NCBI GenBank assembly: GCA_020632875.1
Contig: JACKET010000042.1
Coordinates: 1 to 14,031 of the forward strand
Reading direction: 5' to 3'
Length of the DNA: 14,031 bases
Source of the DNA: Alphaproteobacteria bacterium
GTDB taxonomy: Bacteria > Myxococcota_A > UBA796 > GCA-2862545
Shown here: positions 1 to 6,778 of the stretch, one piece after another
Layout of the letters: each line of letters begins with the position of its first letter
How positions within the stretch are numbered: the first letter of the stretch is position 1
Notes under the pieces: model-generated
What the model saw: only the letters and a program-made list of their open reading frames with translations
Databases searched by the model: none
What the model was told of the DNA's origin: nothing
Translations under genes and position numbers: made by a program

Positions 1-675
1 GCGAACCCACCGTTCGAACGGCCCCTGGAACACGGGGATCTCGGGCCGGAGCGCCTGGAGCATCCGGGCCGACAGCTCGGACCACTCGACGACGAGCCAG
101 CGCAGCGCGTCGAAGTCCTCGCCGGTGGCGGCCTGCACGAAGCGGCCGATGCCCGCGGACGGCTCCAGGGCGAGCACCACGCCGTCCTCGTTCGGCAGGT
201 CCGACAGCAGCGGCCGTACGACGCGGGCGACCTCGCGCGCGACCTTGGTGGGCGTGTAGTACTCGTGGATGAGCCCGCGCTCCTCGGGCACCGGGAAGCC
301 GGTGGGGAACTGTGCGGCGGCGGACAGGATCGAGAGCCCGCCCCAGCCGGAGTAGGCGGCGAGCGCGGTGCGGTCCTGCGCGGTCATCTCGTCGGGGCGC
401 TTGCTCGCGGCGACGCGCATCGCGGCGAGGTTGGCCGCCGTGCGCTGGCTGGCGGACCACAGGTCGGGCGGCTGCGCGTAGGCTTCGGCGTAGCGGTCCC
501 CCGACGAGAGCGCGGCCGTCCTTCGCGTGGCGAGCTGGCGGTCGAGCACCGCGACGAGCACCGGCCGGTTCCGGCGCAGGAAGCCGTCGAAGTAGGCGGG
601 CGTCACGCCCGGCGGCAGGCGCTGGCGCAGGACGGTGGCGATGCGGTCGACGAGGACTTCAGCGGTCGGCTGCAC
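1..675 (-). CDS. N6-adenine DNA methyltransferase, N-terminal part (likely methylase-helicase)
   Basis: A reading frame open from 675 to the left edge gives 225 residues; the rest lies outside the window. Seen directly: YSGWGGLSIL at residues 108-117, EYYTPTKVA at 138-146, the SAM-binding loop EPSAGIGRF at 171-179, then a beta-strand with an acidic ribose-binding candidate (VVEWSE, 195-200). The NPPY catalytic motif would lie beyond the edge. The YxGWGG plus YYTP plus EPSAGIG series is known from large plasmid and phage proteins that join an adenine methylase to an SNF2/strawberry-notch-like helicase, so the full protein may exceed 1000 residues; that part is inference. GTG at 675 is chosen because GGAG lies at 684-681, five bases away, and a frame stop lies just upstream at 708-706. 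Two copies of the box repeated in the divergent control region lie upstream. Confidence 0.85.
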   Translation of the reverse strand, partial: MQPTAEVLVDRIATVLRQRLPPGVTPAYFDGFLRRNRPVLVAVLDRQLATRRTAALSSGDRYAEAYAQPPDLWSASQRTAANLAAMRVAASKRPDEMTAQDRTALAAYSGWGGLSILSAAAQFPTGFPVPEERGLIHEYYTPTKVAREVARVVRPLLSDLPNEDGVVLALEPSAGIGRFVQAATGEDFDALRWLVVEWSELSARMLQALRPEIPVFQGPFERWVR

Positions 676-682
676 GGGGACT

Positions 683-704
683 CCGAGGGGGCGAACGCCC
701 TCGG
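683..704 (-). promoter_or_regulatory. Leader hairpin over the methyltransferase ribosome binding site
   Basis: A perfect 7-bp inverted repeat, CCGAGGG at 683-689 and CCCTCGG at 698-704, with an 8-base loop. On the transcript its 3' arm overlaps the GGAG ribosome binding site (684-681) before the GTG start at 675, so it could limit translation. There is no T-tract on either side, which makes a terminator unlikely. The regulatory role is inference. Confidence 0.35.
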
Positions 705-739
705 GTCAGTTTGGCGACCGGGGATCAGCGCGGCCAGGA

Positions 740-768
740 GAGGCGTCTCCCATCGTCTCCCACGCCTC
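740..768. promoter_or_regulatory. Operator-like box pair upstream of the methyltransferase gene
   Basis: Two direct copies of CGTCTCCCA (744-752 and 754-762) lie inside a short inverted repeat, GAGGCG (740-745) and CGCCTC (763-768). The second copy extends to CGTCTCCCACGCC, matching the boxes at 8361-8465 in the divergent control region. It sits in the 127-bp gap between the PIN-like gene and the methyltransferase gene, where a promoter for the latter is expected. Binding by a common regulator is inferred. Confidence 0.5.
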
Positions 769-802
769 GGGGTAGGGCATGTTCATCGCGACTGCGCCTG
801 CA

Positions 803-1966
803 TCATGCCCGCTTCTCGATGGCCTTGCGCAGTTGCTTCGCAGTCTCCACGACGGTCAAGGGGTGGGTAGACTTCGCGACGAACGTCTTCAGATTCGCGG
901 CGAGCATTGAGTCGTGACACACGATGATGTCCACGGCGAAGGCGGTAGTCGCGTGGTCTACATCGAGCGTCGCTCCCTGAGTCGGCACGCCAGTCGCGTT
1001 CATCCTGACCTCCAACTCTCGAAGCAGCGTGTAATATCCAACACTCGTAATCGATAGCCCGACAGTCGCCGCCGCACGGATGCAGTGATTCAGCACCGCG
1101 ACGACGATGTTGTGATCAGCCCGCTGCTGTTCGGGTGGCGCGCCCGTGATCGCTGTTGGCAGAGGCGGAACGTTGCCCTTCTTTTGATATTCTGGCCACA
1201 ACTTCACGATCTTCGGAACGTCAAACGTCAACTGGAGGGCGCACGGTATCGAGCCCAGCACCGCATCGAGCGCTCCTCCGACGTCAATCGCGCCGTACCT
1301 TGAGGATATCATTGCCCTGTTCTGCTGGAGCAGCTTGATCGTTGCCTGGGATGGTGCCTTGAGCTTCGACTTGAGTTCAGCGATCTCCTCCTCGATCGCC
1401 TCGTCGGACATCGAGGCGAAGTCGAAGGGATCTGGGTTCGTCGTCGTCGCGATCGCACTGGCAGCGGCGACGATCTTCTGCACCGAACCGTCGGGATCAG
1501 CCGCGATACGATGATGAAGCAAGTGTGATTCCCGCTTCGTTCGGCGCGAGGCAGTGACACCGGGACCAAGTTCCACTGGAAAGGCTGAAGCAAGTCGCGC
1601 GAGAATCCCGAGCCAGATTAGCTGACTGGTCTCGATCTCGCGGTCCAAGAACGGGCTCGTATCGAACGCACCTGGCGTGACGTCATTCAGGAACTGGCCA
1701 AACGCCAGAACCGTGAGCATGTCGCTCCCCGCAAGCATTCGTCGTCCGTCTGTGAGCGTGAGGATCATCTCCGCGAGGCAGCGTCGCCGGTGGATGTCGG
1801 AAGCCATCGCCGTCTCGATCGCGTTGGTCGGCGACGACCATACCTGGATTGAGCCAGCGGCTTGGCCCTCGACCAGCTCCTTTCCAAGCTCGTGAGCCTT
1901 CCAGTCTCCGCTGTCGAGCAGGTGACCGTACACGTTCTGGTCGAGGTATACTCTTGCTGGTTCCAC
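803..1966 (-). CDS. PIN-domain-like nuclease
   Basis: 387 residues. The N-terminus ARVYLDQNVYGHLL matches the first strand of PIN-fold RNases with the metal-binding Asp (D9). Further candidate acids sit where the family has them: E51 in NAIETAM, D337 in DVDHATTAFA and D352 in VCHDSML. Residues 185-225 are rich in charged helix. Length is well above a minimal 130-residue PIN toxin, so the central 250 residues are an insertion or extra domain; no small antitoxin-like gene is adjacent. GTG at 1966 follows GGGGG with four bases between; an in-frame GTG at 1990 is possible but falls in a hairpin arm. Its codons use more A/T at third positions than the neighbouring operon, suggesting separate acquisition. 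A host-defence or abortive-infection role is plausible but unproven. Confidence 0.7.
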   Translation of the reverse strand: MEPARVYLDQNVYGHLLDSGDWKAHELGKELVEGQAAGSIQVWSSPTNAIETAMASDIHRRRCLAEMILTLTDGRRMLAGSDMLTVLAFGQFLNDVTPGAFDTSPFLDREIETSQLIWLGILARLASAFPVELGPGVTASRRTKRESHLLHHRIAADPDGSVQKIVAAASAIATTTNPDPFDFASMSDEAIEEEIAELKSKLKAPSQATIKLLQQNRAMISSRYGAIDVGGALDAVLGSIPCALQLTFDVPKIVKLWPEYQKKGNVPPLPTAITGAPPEQQRADHNIVVAVLNHCIRAAATVGLSITSVGYYTLLRELEVRMNATGVPTQGATLDVDHATTAFAVDIIVCHDSMLAANLKTFVAKSTHPLTVVETAKQLRKAIEKRA

Positions 1967-1982
1967 TAGACCCCCGGAGCCC

Positions 1983-2006
1983 GTCGCCACCTCTGCTCGT
2001 GGCGAC
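1983..2006 (-). terminator. Hairpin between the structural operon and the PIN-like gene
   Basis: A perfect 8-bp inverted repeat, GTCGCCAC (1983-1990) and GTGGCGAC (1999-2006), with an 8-base loop. It lies just after the stop codon of the 610-residue gene and just before the PIN-like gene, so it may end or attenuate operon transcription. No T-run follows, so a simple rho-independent terminator is not assured. Confidence 0.4.
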
Positions 2007-2034
2007 CGCGCTCGGGAGCTAACGCGGTTCGGGT

Positions 2035-3867
2035 TCAGCCGAGTGCCGCCGCCACCGCCGCGCTGAACGCATCGATGAGCGCCTTGTCCTTCGCGGTGTC
2101 GACCTCGACCGGCGCCGCCTGCACCCTCGGCTTCCGCTCCTTCTTCGGCGCGGCGGCCTTCGGCGCCTTCGCCGGCACCTCGTCGACCACCGGCGCGAGC
2201 ATCGTCACCCGCAGCAGCGCGGTGACACGCTGTCCGTCCTCGCGCCACGCGACGCGGTCCTCGCCGCGCCACTCCAGCACGGTTCCGACGCGGCTCGGGT
2301 CGCTCACGAGCACGGCGCGGTCGCCGGGCTGGAGGCCCTCGTCGGCGACCGACGAGCGGCCCGACGGCAGGCTCATCTGCCCCGCCGAGCACGACTTGGC
2401 GGCCTTCGCGGCGGCGAGCGCGACCCACTGGGCGATGCTGCGCAGCTTGCGGACGCCGTCGAACGGCTCGCCGCGCCCGATGGCGTCGCGGGCCTCGGTG
2501 TAGGCGCGCACGGCGCGGTCCACCGCGTCGCCGGCCTCCTTGCGCTCGGTGCCGCGGCACAGGTCGGACTCGGTCATACGCGCGGCGTAACGGACGAGCC
2601 GTCGGGCGCGCTCCAGCAGCGCGGGCGCGGTCTTCCATCCGTCGTGCAGGCGGTCGACCTGGGCGCGCGCGTCCTGCCGGGTCGGCTCGTCGACGTCGAG
2701 GTCGTCCACGAGCTCGCGCAGCCGCGCGACGAAGGCATCGAGCGGTCGGTCGGGGCCGCCGTCGTAGGACGCGACCTCCTGCGCCAGGTCGTCGAGGCCC
2801 ACCTGCGTGAACCACGCGACCGCGTCCTCCTTGGCCGACGTCTCCTGCCACACCCACGGCACGTCGCGCACGGACTCGAGCGCGTCGGCCTCGGCAGTGA
2901 CCTCGTCGGCCATGCGCTTCAGCGCGGGGGCGGTGACCGGCGCGTCGGGCAGCGACACGGGCGCGTCCACCGGAGGCGGGGTGCGCGCCTTGGTCTTGCG
3001 TGGCTCCTTCGGCCGCAGGCGCTCCGTGGGGTCCTTGCCCTCGGCTGCGGGCTTGATCGGGTGCTCGACGGCGAAGCTGGTGTCGAGCGCAGCGCGGCGG
3101 CGGCTGTCGCGCACGCTGCACGCCTCGCCGAGCAGTCCCATCGCGCGGGCGAGGCCCGCCTCGATGGCCTTGAGCAGCGTGGGCGCGGTGCCGGTGTCGG
3201 TGCCCGGCTTGCTGAACCACTTCTCGGTCCGCGCGACCGACCACGTCCAGCCGTCGGGCGACGACGTGATCGTGAGCACGCCGTAGGCCGCGAGCTTGCG
3301 CACGAGCTCGACACGCGGCGTGCCGCCGTCGCAGTGCAGGTAGCCGGACCACTGGCCCTTCAGCGTGATCGGGCCGGGCTTCGGGGTCGCCTTCTGCTCG
3401 GTGCGGATGAGGGTGACCGCGTCCTTGGCGGTGATGCTGCTGGTGGGCACGCCGGGCGCATCGCGTTGGTCGGTCGCGTCGCCGGTGACGACGTGCGCGA
3501 ACTGGTCGTCGGGGTGGAAGGCCATCGTGACGCGCTGCCCGGCCCGCAGTCCGGTGGCGTCGTAGGGCAGCCAGGTGGCGCCGCCCGAGCCGACGGTGAG
3601 CGGCGACAGGCGCAGGGAGCCGTCGTGGTGCCGCACGACCTCCGCGGGCACGCGGCGCTGGCCGTCGGTCGCGGGGGCCTCGCCGGAGCGCCAGAACGTC
3701 GCACCGTCCTTGCGGACGAGCACGAGCACGCCGCGCTGCTCGGGCGGGCGCAGCACGAGCGCGAACTCACCCTGGCAGGCGCGGCCGTAGGCGCGCACGA
3801 GCCGCGGCACGTCCTCGGCGGCGTTCACGAAGGACAGGCGGAACTTCTTCGGGGCGTTCTCGGTCAT
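2035..3867 (-). CDS. Large multidomain protein of unknown function, last gene of the leftward operon
   Basis: 610 residues, not recognised. The first ~130 residues are beta-rich (for example VLVLVRKDGATFWRSG). A second small domain around 150-250 contains GQWSGYLHCDGG and ends in a helix. Residues about 265-315 are a proline/lysine-rich linker, followed by an acidic helical region (~320-470). Residues about 505-558 (LQPGDRAVLVSDPSRVGTVLEW) look like a small SH3/KOW-type barrel. The tail is Ala/Lys/Pro-rich and ends in a short helix. No signal peptide or membrane segment is visible. The ATG at 3867 lies three bases after the stop of the membrane-protein gene, so translation is probably coupled. 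Its place at the operon end could suit DNA binding, processing or assembly; no catalytic motif supports a specific role. Confidence 0.85.
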   Translation of the reverse strand: MTENAPKKFRLSFVNAAEDVPRLVRAYGRACQGEFALVLRPPEQRGVLVLVRKDGATFWRSGEAPATDGQRRVPAEVVRHHDGSLRLSPLTVGSGGATWLPYDATGLRAGQRVTMAFHPDDQFAHVVTGDATDQRDAPGVPTSSITAKDAVTLIRTEQKATPKPGPITLKGQWSGYLHCDGGTPRVELVRKLAAYGVLTITSSPDGWTWSVARTEKWFSKPGTDTGTAPTLLKAIEAGLARAMGLLGEACSVRDSRRRAALDTSFAVEHPIKPAAEGKDPTERLRPKEPRKTKARTPPPVDAPVSLPDAPVTAPALKRMADEVTAEADALESVRDVPWVWQETSAKEDAVAWFTQVGLDDLAQEVASYDGGPDRPLDAFVARLRELVDDLDVDEPTRQDARAQVDRLHDGWKTAPALLERARRLVRYAARMTESDLCRGTERKEAGDAVDRAVRAYTEARDAIGRGEPFDGVRKLRSIAQWVALAAAKAAKSCSAGQMSLPSGRSSVADEGLQPGDRAVLVSDPSRVGTVLEWRGEDRVAWREDGQRVTALLRVTMLAPVVDEVPAKAPKAAAPKKERKPRVQAAPVEVDTAKDKALIDAFSAAVAAALG

Positions 3868-3870
3868 GGG

Positions 3871-4491
3871 TCACCGCTTGAGCAGCGTGGGGAGGACGAC
3901 GGCCCCGGTGACGACGGCGAGGCCGCCGAGCACCCACAGGCCCATGTTGCTGCCGCCCGCGCCGGGCGGGGGCGGGGGCGGCGGGAGTGTGGACGGCTGG
4001 AGCACGCGGCCATCGCGGCTCGCGGCGACGCGCGCGTCGAGCTCGCGCTCGGCGAGCGCGGTCTGCTCGCGCAGGTTCACCGCGTACTCGTAGGCGGACA
4101 CGGCCCAGGCGATCCCGACGGCGGTGAGCGCGAGGCCCCCGACGACGAGGACCGGCGCCACCCCGACCACGGGCTGCCCCGGAGCCCCGGCCCCGGCCGG
4201 GGTGGCGTCGGCGTAGAGACCCGCCGCGAGGTCGTGCCAGCGACGCTCCAGCGCGGCGTACTTGAGGACGATGGCCTTGTCGGCGGGGTCCACCACGGAC
4301 ATCGGCAGGCGGACCTTCATCCGGTCGAGCGTCGCGCGGCTGTTCGCCAGCTCGGCCTGGAACGCGGCGGTCTTCTCCGCGTAGGCGACGGGGTTCTCGC
4401 CGACGGCGCGGGCGTAGAGCCGCGTGGCCTGGTCGGACAGCGCCTTCCAGCCGGACGACCAGCGGTCCTTGATGGTGGTCCAGGTGCTCAT
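3871..4491 (-). CDS. Two-helix membrane protein with a polyproline loop
   Basis: 206 residues, unknown family. Residues 1-105 are a soluble, largely helical region (WTTIKDRWSSGWKALSDQA at the start). A hydrophobic segment at about 108-133 (VVGVAPVLVVGGLALTAVG) and a second at about 183-203 (MGLWVLGGLAVVTGAVVL) are predicted membrane helices. Between them lies a charged helix and a run of eight prolines (170-177) followed by GAGG. Both termini should be on the same side, with the loop opposite; the final LLKR suggests a cytoplasmic or interior C-terminus. The ATG at 4491 overlaps the upstream TGA (ATGA), a sign of translational coupling. In this setting it could be a membrane component of a particle or an envelope anchor; that is inference. 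Confidence 0.85.
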   Translation of the reverse strand: MSTWTTIKDRWSSGWKALSDQATRLYARAVGENPVAYAEKTAAFQAELANSRATLDRMKVRLPMSVVDPADKAIVLKYAALERRWHDLAAGLYADATPAGAGAPGQPVVGVAPVLVVGGLALTAVGIAWAVSAYEYAVNLREQTALAERELDARVAASRDGRVLQPSTLPPPPPPPGAGGSNMGLWVLGGLAVVTGAVVLPTLLKR

Positions 4492-5117
4492 CGTCCGCAC
4501 CCTCCGCCGCACTTGTCGCAGCCGACCACCTCGGCCACGAGCACGTCGTCCGCCCACCCGAGCACCGGCGCGGCGGCCGGCTGCGCGGCGACGGGACCGG
4601 GCAGCGCGAGGGGTGCGGCCTGCGGCGGCGCGGCGGCCGGAGCGGCCTGACGCGGCGCGCGCTGCGGGCGCGGGGGGCGGGCCTGGCGGTTCGCCTGCGC
4701 GGCCTGGACCGCCTGCGTGATCGGGCCGATGGCGCTCGTCGCGGCGTTCATGATCATCGGCGCGAGGAGCGGCACGAACCCGAACTCGGGGCGCAGCGCC
4801 GCCTCGGGCACCTCGGCGACGAGGAACAATCCGGGCTTGAGCTCGATGACGGCGGCGCGGTGCCCGACGGCCGCCTGCACGCGCAAGTTCGCGCCCATGC
4901 GAACGGCCGGACCCCACGGGTCGGGCAGGCGCGTGAGCGCGCCAGTGAGCGGCTCCAGCACGGGCTCACGCTCGGCTTCGAGGCGGCGGCGCAGTTCGGC
5001 CTTCTCACGACGCAGGCGCGCGATCTGACGCTCGCGCTTCGTCGGCTTGCGGCGGCGGGGCCGGCGGCCGAAGTCGGTCATCTGGTCGAGCGCGATGGCG
5101 GGGTGCAGACGGCTCAC
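4488..5117 (-). CDS. Arginine-rich protein with DFGRR motif and cysteine-rich tail
   Basis: 209 residues, unknown family. Order: TDFGRRPRRRK at 14-24, a strongly basic helix or coiled coil at 25-50, a beta-like section (75-105), a hydrophobic stretch at about 112-135 that may be a membrane-associated helix, a long Ala/Pro/Gln-rich low-complexity part (140-185), and a C-terminus carrying CDKCGGGC (C200, C203, C207). The basic N-terminus suits nucleic-acid binding and the cysteines could bind metal or form disulfides. GTG at 5117 is preferred: GGAGG lies five bases upstream and GTGA overlaps the preceding stop. An ATG at 5129 is in frame but poorly preceded. The DFGRR motif recurs in two other operon proteins. 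Confidence 0.8.
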   Translation of the reverse strand: MSRLHPAIALDQMTDFGRRPRRRKPTKRERQIARLRREKAELRRRLEAEREPVLEPLTGALTRLPDPWGPAVRMGANLRVQAAVGHRAAVIELKPGLFLVAEVPEAALRPEFGFVPLLAPMIMNAATSAIGPITQAVQAAQANRQARPPRPQRAPRQAAPAAAPPQAAPLALPGPVAAQPAAAPVLGWADDVLVAEVVGCDKCGGGCGR

Positions 5118-5626
5118 GCGGTCCTCCATGCGCCGTCGCCCGCACGGAGGGCCCAGCGCTGCTTCACGAGGGGGTCGATGCGGCCGCCGTTCATGCCGAG
5201 GCGGGCGCTGGGGTCGTCGCGGAACCAGCGGTTCCCGACGCGGTAGCGGACGATGCAGTGGTAGAGGCCCGGCGCGTCGGGCCGGGAGCGCGTGGTGAGG
5301 AGCACCTCGGCGTGCAGCGTGGACGGCTTGGTCCTTGCGGCGGCCTCGAAGCCCTCGTCACCCTTGCGCAGTGCCTTGAAGCCCCGCGCGATGAGCTCGC
5401 CCGCACGCGCGGCCGACAGCCCGTCGCAGTCCTCGTGGCCCTGCGCGAGCATGTTGAGGTAGTCGCACCAGGTCTCGTCGGTCTCGCGCCGGTAGGTGAC
5501 GCCGGAGTCGTAGAGCAGCGGCAGGTCCGGCTGCGCGCGGAGGAGAAGCGCGTTCTCCTGCGCCAGCCAGTTGAGCAGCCGCAGCGCGGCCCGCTCGTCG
5601 AAGGCGAGCTTGACGGCGATCTTCAT
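5114..5626 (-). CDS. Transglutaminase-fold cysteine peptidase-like protein
   Basis: 170 residues. The motif HEDCDGLSAARAGEL (64-78) matches the active-site Cys region of transglutaminase-like peptidases, with C67 the nucleophile. LYHCIVRY supplies the His (H123) and RWFRDDPSARLGM the Asp (D138, or D137), completing the Cys-His-Asp order and spacing of the fold. No signal peptide or membrane segment is visible, so it probably acts inside the cell or particle. ATG at 5626 overlaps the upstream TGA (TGATG) with GAGGG six bases before; a GTG one codon earlier is also possible. Placed among putative structural genes, it could process or cross-link them, or open a host layer at entry; peptide or amide substrate is unknown. 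The fold assignment is well supported, the role is inferred. Confidence 0.75.
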   Translation of the reverse strand: MKIAVKLAFDERAALRLLNWLAQENALLLRAQPDLPLLYDSGVTYRRETDETWCDYLNMLAQGHEDCDGLSAARAGELIARGFKALRKGDEGFEAAARTKPSTLHAEVLLTTRSRPDAPGLYHCIVRYRVGNRWFRDDPSARLGMNGGRIDPLVKQRWALRAGDGAWRTA

Positions 5627-6117
5627 CACCCACCCTCGGGCGGCGGCTGGTTGTTGCCCTCGTTGTCGCTCGGGAAGACGTTGTCGGTCGCGACGCGCTC
5701 CAGGATCACCGGCACGTTGGCGGGCTCACCGCGGAACGGCGCGTTGCTCGCGAAGCGGAACGCCACCACGAAGTTGGGCTTCACCTCGCTGCCCTCGGGC
5801 GGGGCCGCGCTGACGCGGCAGCGGACGTAGGGCGGGATGGCGCCGATGTCCTCGAAGCCCATGAAGTGCTGGCCGTCAGCGTTCAGCGTCCGCCGCCCGA
5901 AGATGGCCCACAGCCCGTCCCCGAAGCTGGCGAGCACCTCCGCCTGCACGGTGCCCGCGCCCTGCTGCTCGGCGAACACGAAGCCGAAGATGCGCTGCGC
6001 GCTGTCTTCGGTCGGGTCGCCGTCGGTCGGGACCAGCCGGATGGGCCCGGAGTCCGCGTCGTCGGAGCCCGGGGTCGTGCGGAGGAGCGCGACGTAGCTG
6101 TTGCGGAGGATGGCCAT
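5626..6117 (-). CDS. Small beta-rich protein, putative structural component
   Basis: 163 residues, unknown family. The pattern is of alternating hydrophobic strands (YVALLRT, RIFGFVFAEQ, TVQAEVLASF, LWAIFGRRTL, YVRCRVSAAP, FVVAFRFASN, VPVILERVA) joined by acidic, Gly/Pro-containing turns, as in a beta-sandwich. There are no helices of note, no signal peptide and no membrane segment. The acidic, Pro-rich tail (DNEGNNQPPPEGG) looks flexible. ATG at 6117 starts 12 bases after the upstream stop with only a weak GGGTG before it. Lying between another beta-rich gene and the peptidase gene, it could be a minor capsid, spike or tail-like protein; the sequence alone does not decide. Confidence 0.8.
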   Translation of the reverse strand: MAILRNSYVALLRTTPGSDDADSGPIRLVPTDGDPTEDSAQRIFGFVFAEQQGAGTVQAEVLASFGDGLWAIFGRRTLNADGQHFMGFEDIGAIPPYVRCRVSAAPPEGSEVKPNFVVAFRFASNAPFRGEPANVPVILERVATDNVFPSDNEGNNQPPPEGG

Positions 6118-6129
6118 GCGGGCACCCGT

Positions 6130-6762
6130 TCAGAGCGAGAGGTGGAAGACGACACGCGCGAGCGTGCCGGGGTGGGTCGTGGTGGCGGCGATCTTCGACG
6201 CTCCGCCGACCGGGATGCCCGAGTGGGGCTGGAAGGCCGCGTTGTAGGCGCCGCGGGTGTCGCCAAGCGCGTCCTTCACGGCGATCTGGGTGGCGGCGTA
6301 GGCGCCGGGCTCGGCGAGCTCCAGGCGGAAGGTCTCGGCGAAGGGCGGGACGTCGACCTCGAGCGGTGTGCCCTCGGCGACCCCGGTCGGGACCTCCCAG
6401 GTGTTGCGCGTCGGCGCGAAGCCGTCCGCCACCGTCACGCCCACCCGGTTCAGCTTCTTGGCGAGGTTGGTCGCCGAGATGCGAAGGGAGCGGGCGAGCA
6501 CGCAGATCCGCGCCGACCGCGAGACGGTGACCTGCGCCCCCGCCCCGCTGCCGGTGCCCGACGACCAGGACAGGTCGGCCTCGAAGGGCAGGCCCGTCCG
6601 GCTGAACACCTCGACGATGCGCCAGGTGTCGATCTCGGCCTCGGTGTTCAGCAGCTCGACCGGCTTGCCGGGGAGCACCACCGCCATGAGCTGGATCCGG
6701 GCGGGAAGGTCCGCCTGGTCCGCCCGCGTCGTGAGCTCCACGCCGCATCCCGGTCGAGCCAC
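6130..6762 (-). CDS. Beta-rich protein, putative structural component
   Basis: 210 residues, unknown family. It is dominated by strand-like segments (RIQLMAVVLPG, TWRIVEVFSRTG, FEADLSWSSG, AQVTVSRSARICVLARSL, RVGVTVADG, LEVDVPPF, TFRLELAEPG, LARVVFHLSL) separated by Gly/Ser-rich turns, consistent with a single or double beta-sandwich, perhaps a jelly roll. No catalytic motif, membrane segment or signal peptide is visible. GTG at 6762 is preceded by GGGGGTGAT; an internal ATG (residue 26) is a less likely start. It follows the repeat-containing beta-rich gene by 16 bases and precedes another beta-rich gene, so the three may form one shell or decoration. A capsid role is inference from fold character and context only. 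Confidence 0.8.
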   Translation of the reverse strand: MARPGCGVELTTRADQADLPARIQLMAVVLPGKPVELLNTEAEIDTWRIVEVFSRTGLPFEADLSWSSGTGSGAGAQVTVSRSARICVLARSLRISATNLAKKLNRVGVTVADGFAPTRNTWEVPTGVAEGTPLEVDVPPFAETFRLELAEPGAYAATQIAVKDALGDTRGAYNAAFQPHSGIPVGGASKIAATTTHPGTLARVVFHLSL

Positions 6763-6778
6763 GGATCACCCCCGTGCA

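Noticed and set aside
265..917. Two plus-strand frames of 201 codons
   Set aside because: They run antisense to the methyltransferase gene, whose motifs are clear on the minus strand, and are Arg/Gly/Ala-rich without ribosome binding sites.
1991..3352. Upstream extension of the PIN-like gene frame to 849 codons
   Set aside because: The extension lies out of frame over the 610-residue gene and is Arg/Ala/Gly low-complexity; protein-like sequence begins only at the GTG near 1966.
2644..4650. Long plus-strand open frame of 668 codons, antisense to the leftward operon
   Set aside because: It is a shadow caused by very high GC: it is full of Gly/Arg/His/Glu, has no domain-like pattern and overlaps two well-supported minus-strand genes.
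4492..4917. N-terminal extension of the two-helix membrane protein
   Set aside because: The extra 142 residues are Arg/Ala/Pro shadow sequence over the preceding gene; the ATG at 4491 overlaps the upstream stop as elsewhere in the operon.
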